NCBI RefSeq assembly: GCF_003945595.2
Contig: NW_024104283.1
Coordinates: 3,477,036-3,541,035, forward strand
Reading direction: 5' to 3'
DNA from: Pipra filicauda
Lineage: Eukaryota; Chordata; Aves; Passeriformes; Pipridae
DNA length: 64,000 nucleotides
Part shown: piece after piece, positions 13,246-26,900 of the stretch
Layout: each line of letters starts with the position of its first letter
How positions within the stretch are numbered: the stretch's first letter is position 1
Notes under the pieces: model-generated
What the model was told of the DNA's origin: nothing
Seen by the model: only the letters and a program-made list of their open reading frames with translations
The model's database searches: none
Made by a program: the position numbers and the translations under genes

Positions 13246-14899
13246 TTGATGAACTTCTCCAGGATCCTCTAAGGCAGAGAGACATTGTTAACATTACCCT
13301 TCTTAGATAGCTTGCCATTGTTTTGACATGTTTTCCACATGAAGAATGGCAATATACTTACAATCGATACCTTTTATTTTGATCAGGAAAAAACAGGGAT
13401 GGAGGAATAGTAGGTGAGAGCCAAACTAAAGTCTTTATGAGGACACATGCTCTTTCCTTTATAACGTGGGGCATCTGTTTGGTTTGGCTGAGCAGCAGCC
13501 TGCATAACACTGATCATCCTTTGCAAACCAGGGGGGAACCTTCCCTCTGCAGTCTCAGAGGCTTGTAAGCTTCTGCAGCCCAACCCTGTGTTAACTACCG
13601 GTCAATGAACATAAAGAGTTTTGAAAATGTTTTGTAAAAGTCCCCCTGAGAAGGCTTACTGCTCAGAGGACCTCTCTAGTCACACACTATCCATGCTTGC
13701 CCTCAAAGGGGCAGCACTCCTGGGCCACATGGACCTCTTGGCTATTTTTATGCCATGGAGACAGATTGTTCCCCTATTCAGCCTTAGACTGTGGGGGAAT
13801 CAAAGTGGCTTAGAACTTCCTGTCCCAAAAGCCTGGGAATGCCTCAAATGGCTGAGAATTAGCTGAGTCAGTCTGTGCAGTCTGGTATTAGTCTCCAAGA
13901 ACTTTCCAAAAACATCCTTGGAAAACAGCAAGGAGAGGGTTATAAGGAGGCTGGTGCCAGGCCTTTAACATTCTCAAAAGCCTACCCAGGAAAAAAATAA
14001 ACCTCAAACCATTCAAACAATGCAGTCCTACACACAGATTTCTACAACTCAGCGGTACAGCATGCTAAGTATTAATATTGACTTGTTTAGTATCAAAAAA
14101 TTCATCATACGCCTCCATCCCAAGGAGCATTCAGCCAAGTGACATGATGAAATTTTGTGTGTACAGTTGCAATCCTACTCGTTGACAACACTGGAAAACA
14201 ATGAAAAGCTTCATCTATACAAATACCATGTGAGAGCATGACCTTGCTTAGACAGAAGTGCAGTACGACCAGACTTGTCCACTGGGGAACTTGGACAAAG
14301 CAGATGTGGAAGTCCCAGTCTGGAGAGGACCTGGGGGATACTAAGGTCAGGGAGCTGTGTCATGAATCTGATTCCAGCTTCATCTTCAAGCTAACTAGGG
14401 GGTTTGTCCTTCCTCCATTCCTGTTTTGGAAACCTTTTAATATTTAATCTTAATAATTGCTTATATTTGCAACTACGTATCTTCATGCATTCCAGGTAAA
14501 TAAGTGATGAAGCAACACGTTATGACTCACTTATTCTTCTTCTTATATACAAGCTTAAAATTTCTGTAAATGCAAAAGAGAAAAAGATGCCCAACAAAAA
14601 TATTATATAAACTGTGGAGTTGGAATATAATGTATTTGCTTCTAGGCTTACCAGAGTCTTCTAAACCACTCCTATGCAGGATGAATTTGTATGAATTAGG
14701 AAAATGAATGAAGGTATCCACTACCTAGGCTGCTTCTGTTTTATGATTAAACTTGAGAATCATTCGTGTCGTGGTCTTCTGACAAAAGATCTGTCCTCCC
14801 CAGGTGCCACCTGCACATTACCGAAAAGCTTTCCAGAGAACAGTATGCTGATGCTCATGTACAAAACCTACAGCAGATCTCAGGGTCCCAAATCCCTTG

Positions 14900-14925
14900 A
14901 AATAAGTGACAGGAGTCACTTATTT
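14900..14925. repeat. perfect inverted repeat, 11-bp arms, 4-nt loop
   Basis: Arms AAATAAGTGAC (14900-14910) and GTCACTTATTT (14915-14925) flank the loop AGGA. A second hairpin begins at the very next base. Confidence 0.93.
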
Positions 14926-14943
14926 GTTCAGCTTATGCTGAAC
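14926..14943. repeat. perfect inverted repeat, 7-bp arms, 4-nt loop
   Basis: Arms GTTCAGC (14926-14932) and GCTGAAC (14937-14943) flank TTAT. It abuts the preceding hairpin with no spacer, making a two-stem unit. Confidence 0.9.
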
Positions 14944-17528
14944 AAAATGTGTGCACACAGGATTAGACCTCAGGAGGAAGAATGAAGAGCACATGTAGAT
15001 TCAGAACATGTAAAGCAGCCCAGCTTAGAAACTGAGTCAGTTTTTTGATTTATTGCATGTAACATCATCAAAATACACCCAACCTGAATGTTGTCTCTGC
15101 TATTTCTTATGACACATTGGAAAGGTCATTGTGAGCAATAATTTATAAAAGCATTTGAAAGAAGTCCCTTTTCAGAAAAATTTACTTTCTGAAGCAGTGA
15201 TTTTCAAACTTTTCCCCTCATGACCTTGTTCTTCTGTGGCCTCAAGTGGCAGTGTCCCTGGCATGAGTGCTTCCAAGCTAACGGCTCCAAGAGAGGGAAC
15301 CGTTGACCTGGAAACACCGTCTGGCCAGCAGCTCTGAGGCAACCCCCTTGCTTATTATTTATCTGTATTGTAGGTGGCCTAGAGAGATGGTGCAGGGCTG
15401 GGTCCCGGCAGGGTGCCTGGCAGTCAATGGCAAAGAGGGGAGGAAGCAGTGCAGTGGCTGCAGCAGACCAGCTGGCTCACCATCACGAGGCTTGGGGGAT
15501 GGGCAGTGTGGCAGAGGGGTGTTTGAGGGAACATGAGAGGGGACAACGCTGGGCTGATGGTGGAGGTGTTGTGGGGACTTCCTTTTACAGAAGATATATG
15601 GCAGGGCAGGAAATATTTACATATTTTCTAGAAATTCTTTGTAATTATTGTGCAATAGCAAGGGAACTATGCTATGACAGGAACTCCTACAAATGACCAA
15701 CATATTACAGTTTGCTTAGTCTGTGCAAAGCCCGGAAAAGAACTGGTCTTTTATGTTTGTTTTTTTTTTCCTAGTCTCTCTGCATTTCAACAGTATCATA
15801 GCAATGTTGTTTTCAATTAGAAAGAAATGTCAGGAAGGTAATGTACATTACCAGAGGCATTTTGGTAGAAAGCAGCCTCATACTGTACAGAAAACACTAC
15901 CAATACTCATAGTTCCAGATTGCTTCTATCCAAAATTTGCTCTAGCACACTGCATGCCTTATATAACAAATACTACTTTAAATGAAAATTATTAGACCAA
16001 AATAAAGCATACATTTTTTTCACATATTTTTTTCTTGGGTGAGGAGAGACTCATAGCAATGAGATGAATGTTGGAAACAGTTTTCTGGTGTATACAAATT
16101 GAAAATGGATTCTCAAGCAGAGGTAGAAACCTGGGTAATGATCATGATAAAAAAGTCATAGGAGAGATAACAGACTTGGGCAAAGGTTGAACTGGACCTG
16201 AAACGGTAATATGAAGTAGCTTTAAAAAGCTGACTGTAACTTTGAGTTGCAAATGTGAAACCTAAAAATCCTAACAACATATCAAATTTCAGAAGGAAAA
16301 AAATAATTTGCAGATATTTGACTGGAAATGAAGAGAAATTCTTTGGCTACCCCTTAGCTGGGGAAAAGAAGCAAGAAAAAAAGAAATATTAACTCGAGAT
16401 AAGAAAGGTAATAGCTACAAAATAAATGTATAAAGCTGTATATAAAGGTGGGTGTCATGAAGAATGTTTTGGCAGAAACAGGGATGGAGTAATCTGTGCA
16501 GAAACTGATTAGACCATAAGTGGCTTCTGTAGTGATGGTGAGTTTATCTTGGTGTATGACATCTGACCAAGACGAAACATGAGAGTACTTACAAGAAGTT
16601 AGCACAGACATGGGCCAGGGCTGTGAGATGAGGGGATCTCGTATCACAGCTGTCCACTACAAAAATACCTTCCTCTGTCATGTTCATGCCTGATGTGTCA
16701 TTTGATGCAAGAAAAGAACAAAATTGTGAAAATTAAGTGCCTGGGATAAAATAATGCCAGAAGAATGTGAAATGCTGAAACTAAGACTGAATAAGGAGAA
16801 ACAACTTAAAAAAAATATGTTGTTGACTACTGTGATAAGAAGTTCCCTGCACAGGATGTGCCACATGAAGATGTGCAAAATCATCAGGAACCATGGTTCC
16901 TATAAAGGAAACAAAACAGGAAATGTCATGAATCATCAGCAAGCAGGCACTGGACAGGTTACATGGCTTGATCCTTAATGAAATTAATAATTTAGCAAGG
17001 TTGGAAAAAAGATACTTAAATAGCATCATAATGTTATGACACAAGCTTAGGAAAGACAGACTGAAAATTAGCACTGATCATCTCTGCTCAGCAGCAATAT
17101 GCGAGACAGAGAAGTTACACTGCCACAGTGTGGAATGCCTCATTAGCTAAACAGTCTCAGACACTAATTAAGACTATATAGAAACAGATAAACAGATACA
17201 AAAAGGCGAGCATGCTTGGAGACTTAGGAAACTTCGGGAGTTGCCTGGCACACAGCAGGGACAATCTCTCTATAGAAAGCTGTTTCATCAGCATCTCATC
17301 TGTAATCTTCAACTAATTCCCCACTTGTATTGTTTAGCAGAACCTGAATGTTGGAGATGAAGGCAGCATTGGGCTTTTGGTCAAGATGAGCCAGCCCAGT
17401 AAGACCCAGTAAGACCTACTTCAGAGGGGAAAAAAAAAAAAGAAAAAAAGAAGAGGACCAGTGTGATGGAAATTCTACAGGCTGACATGATTTTCAAGTT
17501 CCAGCTAAAGCAAGAGAAACAGATGAAA

Positions 17529-17564
17529 ATGAATACAGTATAATTTGATGAATACAGTATAATT
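17529..17564 (+). repeat. short tandem duplication, 19-bp period
   Basis: The unit ATGAATACAGTATAATTTG is followed directly by 17 of the same bases (17548-17564). It is a two-copy local duplication in intergenic DNA. Confidence 0.85.
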
Positions 17565-20500
17565 CAGTTGGCTGTTGCTTTTCATTGTGAGTCACCTTAT
17601 AATGAGGTGCCTTAGCTGCTAGCTAGCTCTTTCCTTTATTATAGCAGTGACCTCTAGTGTACAGCTCTCAGGATCCAGACCTAGCGTTTCCAGTTTACAG
17701 AGCAACGCCATTTTCCATCTCATGGGAAGGAAGTATCCTTACAAAGTGACCTTTCTGTTAATTTTGGATTTTTTTCAAAGAAAAGAAAAAAACTCCCTTG
17801 AGACTTTGATAGTCAATAAAGTCTAGCTACATCCATGTGTTTGATTTGTGACTGCCCAGCCCTAATGCTCTAAAACTATTTCATTTTGAAGTGGCTCAGG
17901 AAGAAATTTTGCAGCCTCTAGCACTGTCTGCACTGTTATTTTATATTTTGATGAGATAGATTACCTTTTTCTTTGTTAGAAAGCTAAATGTCAGATTCAT
18001 TTTAGTGCAGGACATACTAATCTAGTGCCTAGTAGGTAAAGTCAGCTGGGATTTCTTGAAATGAAATGTGCTAATTATTTGTAAGATGAGTTACGTTTAA
18101 TTTGTTTCTGCTGTAGAAATTCCAGGGGAATCACTAGGACACACAGTAATAACCTTTCTCTAGCTTTGAGATCTGTCTTTGAGGCCAACACAGGAAATTT
18201 CATGACTTGTGTTCCTATAGGAACACTGTGCATTTCATTGTATGATGCTTCTTCTTTACAGCACCTTCTCAGTCAGTGAGGATGGAAGCTGCCCTATTCC
18301 ACTGTTGCTGCCTGAAGGGAGGCCTCCCATACAAGCTGCCACTGCAGAGGGGTAGGGTGACTTGGGGGTATCAGAGAGTTGGTTCTGAGATATCCTTCTG
18401 TGGACTACTGAGGGCTCACAGAGAACTAAATCTTTTATCCCTCTCACGCAGAAGACCTACAGCCACCCCATCCTTATTTCCTCTGGAGGTAAAACTAGAT
18501 GGTGCTTGGAGAGGAGCTTGCCAGAGGCAGTGGTGGGCACCACGGATCTCTCCAGGCCTCCCTCTAAGCCATAGAGCTTTCCTGGGATTTGCCCCTGACA
18601 GAGTGAGTCCTGTCATCCAAGGTGTGATGTTATATTTCATCTTCTGGTGGTCTGGCTGCATAGGCCACCTCTTGCCTCCCACAACCAAATTTCTCTGACT
18701 GCATTTTCATACTCAAGGGCTATTGATAATTATCAGTACTAATTTAACTTGAGGGCATAAATGACCATGTCAGGAAAATAACTCTTCCTAAAAACACAAT
18801 TGTATTTAAATCTGTTCATCTTGACAGGCATTTCCATTCAGTAGTCACAGATGTTTCAATATAATTGATAAAAAGAAACCATAATCCAAGTAATGAGGAA
18901 GTGAATGGTGTCTGACTCGTAGGGTCTATGCACTGTCATAAATAACACACCCTCACCTGTAAATTGCTTTCTAGATGGTGAAGTTACAGAAGATCATGGA
19001 GAAAGGGGTCAGGAGCTTTCAGGAAAGCGAAGAAAAGACATTTTAATGCAGTGGCTTCCTGATGCAAAACATCCAGCCTTACCGCTGAAGTATTCCAAAA
19101 ATAGACAAGCTTGCTCATTAGCCTTGTGAGCATTTAAATAGGAGAGGGATCGTTACCCAAATTATATCCCTTAGAAGGGACTTTCACACTGGGGTAAACT
19201 CAAAAAAGAACATTTATGGAAAAAGCAATTTTCTTTGCCTGCAATCTTCTGTATTCCCCTAAGTCTCATTGAAATAAAAAACTTCCTCCTTCTCCAGCCT
19301 GATTCTCTTTTTTTCTTAATCCAGCTGTGAAATCATAAAGCTCAGTGTTTATGACAATAGTTTGCTACCATGGAAACAGCTATGTCGTCACAAATTTAGC
19401 CTTATGATATGACCTCCCTGACTGCAGGAACAAGTCAAAAATGAAAATGTGTTAGAAACGAGACCTTGTTTAACCAGAAATGTCTATTTTAAATCCTTTT
19501 GCATAGAACACCCAGCAGCTCTTTAACAAGAGGACCTTTGATACGAACTGTGTACCTCATTACATACTGCTTTATTATGCCATTTGAATTGCTTTGAATG
19601 TCACCTTTGAATGCAAGCTGTCCTTTTATTGCTGAACATTTTGAATTCCCAGTGTCCTAACACAGCACTGTGATGATTTCTACAACTTCAGATCATTGCC
19701 CTTCTGAGCAGTTTACTGTACCCTGTGGTTTTCCTTGTTTTCTTCTTTTAAAATAAAGTAAAAAAAAATAAAGGAAAAGAAAAATCCATTATTGAGCAGA
19801 TGTTGAAGTGAATCTACTGGGATTCTGGGACACCTCCTGCCGCCACATTGTATGTTCAGTCCTCTCATTATTGCTCTGCAGAGGAAGGGTCTTTCATGCA
19901 GTGGTATAGCCAGATATTTTAAAATCTGTCATGCCTTGACACAGTATTGTCTGCCTCCGTGTGAGATAACCTAACCATGTATACATGGACAGTGGTTTCT
20001 AATATGGAAGGTGCTGTCTAAACTAAACACAAAGATGCCTGATGAAAGGTAAGAGTAGCATGACCCTCACTGCACACCAGACATTAAATTTGGCAGCTGA
20101 AGCCGTAAACAATCTAGTCCTCCTGCATCTTTGCTCACCAAGCCCACAAGATGTTTCCCCCCAGACCTCTTGCTTTAATGAGTGAACCCATGTGCTTTTG
20201 TCATGCAAACCCAGAGGCTTAGGGGAGCTGCAAAACATTGTGGGGCTCCAAGGGGCTTCCTGCTCCCTAACTTCTGCAGAACAGAGCTGTGAGAGGAGGC
20301 TACTGCATAGCATAACTTTCCCCCAAATAATAAAATAAATCTTTTAGAACATTCACAGCACATTTGGGGAAAAAAAATTAAGCTCTGAAGTTAGGAAAAG
20401 GATTATAAATTTCTCCTTGCATTTCAGAACAGCAACTCACCATTTCTGCAAGAGATGGTGTCCGGCTCCAGCACAGGGGAGAGGGACCCACTTGAAGTGT

Positions 20501-22499
20501 CACACTATGGGAAGGTCACTCTGCACCTTAATATGCTGGCTGATGTGTTACTTTGGATATCCGCACAAAATAAATGTACGTTATTTTCAGCATAATACGT
20601 GTGATATAAACCAAGAAAAAATTAAAGCCTCTGTAAGCAAGATGAGTAACATTTTGAAGTTTTGAACTAGTCTGTAAGTAAGCAAATCCTTAAGAAGATC
20701 ATGTGTTGCTGTGCTGAAAATCCTCATTAAAATAATTACATTGACTGAAATGTGGAAAGTGTTATCACAGGGGCAATGGGGCAAGGCTCCAGTGGGTGGA
20801 AGGGGGAGGAGAATTCAAGTGCCTGGCTAGCACAATCTGGGGCACCAGCATCCTACATCTGCAGGAAGTGCCAGCTACACTGCTGTATGTAACTGGTGTG
20901 GCTGTGGTCTGCCCACACTAGCTTCATCCAGGAGCACAGAACTGCCTGAACTACACAGCATGTCCCATCAATTTCCATCAATGGAAATTCTGCACAGTTT
21001 CTTAAAAATGCATATAATTTTATCCTTGTTTTCTTCTCTTGTCCTCTGCTTGTTATTTTATCCTCAATAAATGGACATGGCAGTGTTCTGTGTGATCGTA
21101 GAAATGCTCTTCTACACCTTACTGACCTCTCTGGATGTCTTCCCACCCTGCTCAAACACATGCAATTTCATGTCCTTCCATTGTTCAGATTATTTAACAA
21201 TTTCTCTCTTTGAATTTCCTCCACGTTTTTTTTGTCAGTTGTAACAGAAAGATGCCCCCAGATGGGTGTTGTGCTCACACTAAGACCTACCTGCGGCAGT
21301 CTACTTCAGGAAAAGCCCCCACTAGTTTTACACTTGAGCAGTGTTCCTGCTTGGAATGCCCTTGCATTTGTGACAATGCCTTCTGTACTGCTCAGGATCT
21401 GCTCTCTTTCCAGGCTGTGCTGTGCTGTGCAAAAGCAACATCCCTGCTTTCTGTGTCTATGCAACTGATGTTTCCCTTAGATAGAAAGCATTTCACATTT
21501 GTCTTCTTAAATTTCAGTTTGGTTGCACTCTATTTCTGCAACTTATCTAGCTTACACTGCGTTTTAAATCATCTCCAAATTGTAATACCGACTTGACTAT
21601 GAACATTGTCCTCTCTGGTGACAGCAGAAGAACATTTACCTCAAGGAAGGCTCTTAGCCCTAAACAACCTTCATCTGTCAGACTGCCCCAGTGTCTTCTG
21701 CGCTTAAGTACTACAGAGCCTCCAGAGCATTCCCACACTGTTCCTTCAGCCTCCACCCATTTTAGGGTGGCTTGTCAACTGCTGGGGCCTCCTTTTAATA
21801 TGTTGCTTTTTTTCCCCTCCAGTGCTAAGCAAAACTTGAAGGGCTCGGTCCTTTTGGTTGCTGTCTGTGGCTTGTGAAATGCAGATGTACAGTAAATGAC
21901 AAGCCTGGCGAGGGGTGTTGAAAGGAAGCAGTGGTGGGAAGCATTTCAGTTTAAGGAAAAATAGTGTGGGTGTGGTGCAGCACTGAAAGAAAATTGGATA
22001 GAAAAAGAAATTGGGGAGCAAAAGTCTATTTTCAACAGGGCTTTGAAAATCTGGCTGGGGCCAGGCCCTGTCTGAAATGATGTAGAGCCATAACTATTTC
22101 CTGGGGCTTGCATTTTCCATAAGGGAGAACATCTGATAGCAAAGCAAGGGGTTTGTTCTTTCTGAGTACATCCAGTGAAAGCCTTATCATTCTTATGGGA
22201 GAAAACAGAGGACACTTGCTCCCCTGCACACAGCACAGATGTCTGGCTATTCTCCATGTTAGGCGAGATCTTCTGGGCATGCAGGGAAAACGAGAACTCA
22301 TATGGTGAGAGATGCATCCCTTTGCAGTAAAGACAGCATCTCACCCAGGCAGACATTGTACTTAATGGAGAACTGCCAGGAAAGAGATATGCAGAAAGAG
22401 GTGGTGCGTGTAATTACTATATCCATTGAGTTTATAACAAAAATATATACTTTTGTTTCTACAATCAGGATTCTCTGTGCTCTGTGCTTTGTGAGGGTG

Positions 22500-23900
22500 C
22501 TCACAGGAGGGAAAGCTTCACCGTGATCAAAGCAGATCTCTGTGCGGTTTCAAGGTAGGATTCCCTGGGAGCCAAGAGGGGTATTGGGAAGCACCTGTGC
22601 TGCTTGCACACACCACTGGTGCCCACTGCTGTCCATGCTCCCTTTCCAGCTGAAGGACAGGAGTAGATGCTTCTTGCATGTGAATCATCTGACCTGCTTA
22701 GACACCCGCTTCCTGAGGAGACAAATTGCACCCAAAAAGTACTTTTCACTGAGGACACAGGAAGGGCGGTTATCCTAGATGTGCATTTGGAGCAGAAATC
22801 TGCCTTGTTTGCAAATGAAGACCTGCAAAAACTCCAGAAAACCTGCAGAGAGCTGCGTCTGGCCTGATAAGTCACAGCCCCAAGTCTCCCCAGTGGAGGG
22901 CCCAAGCCCCAGCAGGAAGGATCTGGTGGTCACTGTGGCAGTGCACACAGATGAAAACTCATGGCAGGATCAGAGGAAATGGTTCAACAGCAGCTCCTGT
23001 GGGTCACTGCTGCCCTGCAGGCACCAGCAGAGCATCTAGCTGGAAACCATCTCTTCCCAGTACCAGACACTTAGCAGCTGTGCAGTGTCGCTGAAAACAG
23101 CACTAAGTCTTTGAGGAATTTTGTTTCCAGGCCTTGTGGCAGTGCCTAGTGCACTCAGCTGGGTGCTGATGAGCTGGCTGCAGGGACAAAGACTGTGCAG
23201 GTTGACAAGGACTGTGCTGAAATGGCCCATGTCATCAGGTGACCCTCCAAAATGTAATAAATCTCACCCTGCAGTGCTTCAGGGGGCCATTTCCAGTGAA
23301 GTGCAGTCCTTGAGCCCTCTTTCTGCCTCTTTCTGACTTGGCTGCTGACACCACAGGTACCTGCACCCAGGTGATGGACACCCAGTACCACTACTGCCTC
23401 TCTAAGAGGAGCCTGGCCCACTGAAGGAACAGTTTCAAAAGCTTCTCTAAGCAGTCTCCTCATAGGGATGTCAAGGGCAGATGGTAACATCCCTGGGGCC
23501 AGGCCCTGGCTTCCCTCTGCACAGCCTGAGCAAGAAGAAGGACTGACGGCAGGTGGAGGTGGATGCTAGTACCACATTCAGGGGACCTGGATTGCTCTAA
23601 TCAGCCCTGAGGAGGTTTGTAGAGCCCTGAGGTCACTTGCTATTATGCTGAGGTGATGGGAGGATCTGGTTTGGCCTACAGTGAAGGAAGTGCAAAGGCG
23701 GTCTGAAAACCGGATGCTGAGGATGGCCAGGTAAGAGCAGCAGCATCTACTTTTCTTGCAGGCTACTGAATCTGGACACAGAAACTTCACACAGCAGAAT
23801 GGCAACCCTCCTGATAGCCAATGGCACTATCTCTCTGGCCAGGCAGTGAATTTGGCCTTCAGGCTGTAGAGGGGAACCCAGCAACCAGCTGGTGTAGTTA
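22500..23900. other. GC-richer intergenic segment, no gene identified
   Basis: This stretch is visibly richer in G and C than its surroundings and carries several overlapping short open frames on both strands. None resembles a known family, and none is supported by paired splice sites or a start context. An untranslated exon, a lncRNA or a decayed element are all possible, but nothing in the sequence chooses between them. Confidence 0.35.
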
Positions 23901-26900
23901 TTATCTACATTTCGCATAGCAACCTCATTTCTTCTTTTCATTGTTTTCTTTTCCTCTTTTTTTTTTTTCTTTCTCCTCTTTGTTCACCTGAATAATAGCT
24001 ACTAACAGTTTAGCTATACTGTGCAACACATCCGTAGTAGTGCTGTGTATATGTATACAAATAGCGATCTTCTATTTCTGGTATGGTTAGCCTCCTTTTG
24101 AAACACATCTTTTACTGCTAGCAGCTAGTTTTTAGCTATGCATGAAAACCATGACACTGAAACCTTCTTCCTTCCTTCCGCATGCACTGAATCCAACAAG
24201 AGAACAAACAGAAGAAGAAACTGCATTGCTGATAATCCAAGGTAAATTCAGGTAGGAGAAGGAACCTCTCAAGTTGAAGTGTATTCCTTATCTCCGCATG
24301 TCCAAATGTCTGAAATCACTCAGGTTCAGGAGGGAAGTGTTGCTCTTTTGGCTGCTGCTGCATAAAAAGTTCTGCATTGGGTAAGGAGCATGGTCCTGAC
24401 AGGATGATACTAGAGCCAGTGTGCACCTACTGCTGTGGACCTGAGTGCCAGATACCTCTCAGGTGAGCACTAATATGGCACGCTTTTTCAATTTCACCTT
24501 CATCTTGTTTATGAGGGGAGAATCATGTCCTTGCTTATCAGCTGGTGGCTGGTAAAATGGAACTGTGTTGCTCTTTTAGCAGGGCAATTTCAGTATGTGT
24601 GCGTGCAGTCCCTCCACTGTGCTCCTTACTGCTCTCCCAGCAGATCCTCGCAGATAGTGCTGCAATACTGCTTGTTTTCTACAAAGACAAAAGCTCTGGC
24701 TGGGGAAACTGTCAGTGCAGCATCAGGAGAGCTTCAACTAAGAAATACCAGGGTGTCTAAAAGTCATTAAGGTGGATAACTAGGAAGCATCAGGCTGGAG
24801 AACTGCAATACCCTCCAATCTCCAAAGAAATGTTTACTATGAAAGACGTTTTTCCTAAGCAAATATTCAATTAAGCCATCAAGGAATTCTTTTAAATTCA
24901 CGTATGGGCACCAGTGGGGGCAGACACTGCAGCTACAGGAAGGGGGTACTGCCTGGTTTTCTACAAAATACAAGATAGTGGAGGGAGCTGTTGTGACCCA
25001 AAGCCACCACCACACAGATTTCAGGTCCTCGGGGTCAGCTTGGTTTGTTGGCTGATCATATGCAGCTTTCCAGTCACACTGCAGTGGTAGTGGTATTACT
25101 GGAGGTAGGAAATGTTGGGAGGCTTTGTCTCATTGGAAATAGTTTCTTGAGGGGAAAGGAGAAGATGGAGATGCGCTGTAGAACTTTGTCATTTAAAATG
25201 GGATTTTCCCTTAGGTCTAACTAAAAATAAATTAGCTAATAGTATATTCAATTAATTTTGCCAAATTTGAGCAATTCTTTTAATTAGGATGGAAGAGCTT
25301 AATCTCACAGAAAACAGACAATTTCCAAAGGCTGGCACATGAGTATGTCACCAGAGTATGCACCTATGAATTGATGTGAGATGAGGAACATAGACTTACA
25401 CAGAAAATATAATTACATGCAAGTAGTGGAGACAGCAGTGCAAAGTGAGCTATTTAACCTTGAGGAAGTGGGCATGTACTGTCAGGATGACAGGTATTGT
25501 AGAGCTTTTAATTTCTTTTAGCAAGAGACTGGAAAACTACTGTATTATGGTACAATTGGAATTTCATTTTATTGCTAAGGCTAGGCCTATTAATCGAGTG
25601 TCCTTACACGCATACTGGTGAGTGGAAGAGGGACTGAAGCTTTCATGGTCGTGTTTCTGAAAAGCACATTTTGTCTGCACCTTAGCAAATGCTGCAAGAA
25701 GTTTATTTATTAAAAGTGGGGAAAGCAGGAGGGGAGAGACCCAGCGTGATCATGACTTTATTGAGATTACAGGGCAATGGCACTGTAATGCTAAAAGGTG
25801 AAGATGTCAGGGCACATAAAGGCATTGGGGTAGTTGTGCCTTTTGCCTTCCTCTCAGCACATCCCAACATGAAAGGCCTCGTGGTGGCAGACACACAAAC
25901 TCTACAGCTATAAAAATCTCTATGATGAGTCACTTTTAATGCCTGGTACCATATATTTGTACCTGCTCAGACCTTGGAAATGAGGGCATTTAATTCTGAT
26001 TTCCAGCTACTCCTCTCTGCTATCTTACTGACAGCACAAACAGAAAAAATATGAAATAATAAAATGTTTTGCTGCTTCCTATTTCTTATTAAGGTAGATG
26101 TTAACCCATTGGCAGTCAGCTATGTAATTTTACTATTTCTTTAACCAGGTTAACAGAACTGTGTGTGGGATTGCAAAGAAGAAAATTTGACAAAACTCTT
26201 TTTACCTATTTTACAAACTCATTTTTCAGGTATTACACATTTATTTCCATTTTCAGTCTGTCCAGTTGCACAATAAAAGAAACCAATTTAGTATTTACTT
26301 CTCTCTTCTGTTATTAGAGAATCTGAACTAGGGAATATACTGAAGACATAAGTGAGGTTTCCTAGCTGAATCTAGATGAATGAACATAAAACTGCTTCTT
26401 TCTGAATGCTCTGTGACATAGTCATATTCTGAAATACTAAGTATATAAATACTGTAAGTACTTCAGGTACAACACTAGTAAAAAAAAAAAAAAAAAACAA
26501 ACCAAAAAAGGATGCTCCCCAAACCCCCCAAACAAACAAAACCCCCCAAACCAAAACAAGAAAACTAGAGGAGAAAAAAAGAAAAAGAAAAGAAAAAGTT
26601 AAAAAGGAAATCCAGTACGCCGTTCTTTGGGAGTTTCCATAAAACCACAAAGCATTTCTGAGGATTTTGAAACCACCTTTCTCCACAGGCTTACATGACA
26701 AATCATGTGTGATGACAAGTCCAGAAAATTATCAGGAGTCTTGTGATCTTTGGTGGTTTTTTGATGTTTTTTACAGTCTCAGTTTGTGTGACTAAACAAT
26801 TCCTTGATAAATTTGGCTTTCAGTTTTGGAAAAAGTTCGTAGCCCTTTGGATGCAGAGCTGACCTCAGGGACCAGAAGTCTAGAGATCTAGTAAACAGGA

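Larger units (their letters stand above)
10657..22499. other. intergenic DNA with a cluster of perfect short inverted repeats
   Basis: No coding exon is recognised. The interval holds the inverted repeats listed separately (11,143; 13,206; 14,900; 14,926) and a short 19-bp-period tandem repeat near 17,529. Open frames are short and lack family motifs. Confidence 0.55.

Noticed and set aside
22500..23941. A possible gene or retroviral coding region in the GC-richer segment
   Set aside because: Many short overlapping frames on both strands, but no recognisable domain, no consistent splice structure and no LTR pair.
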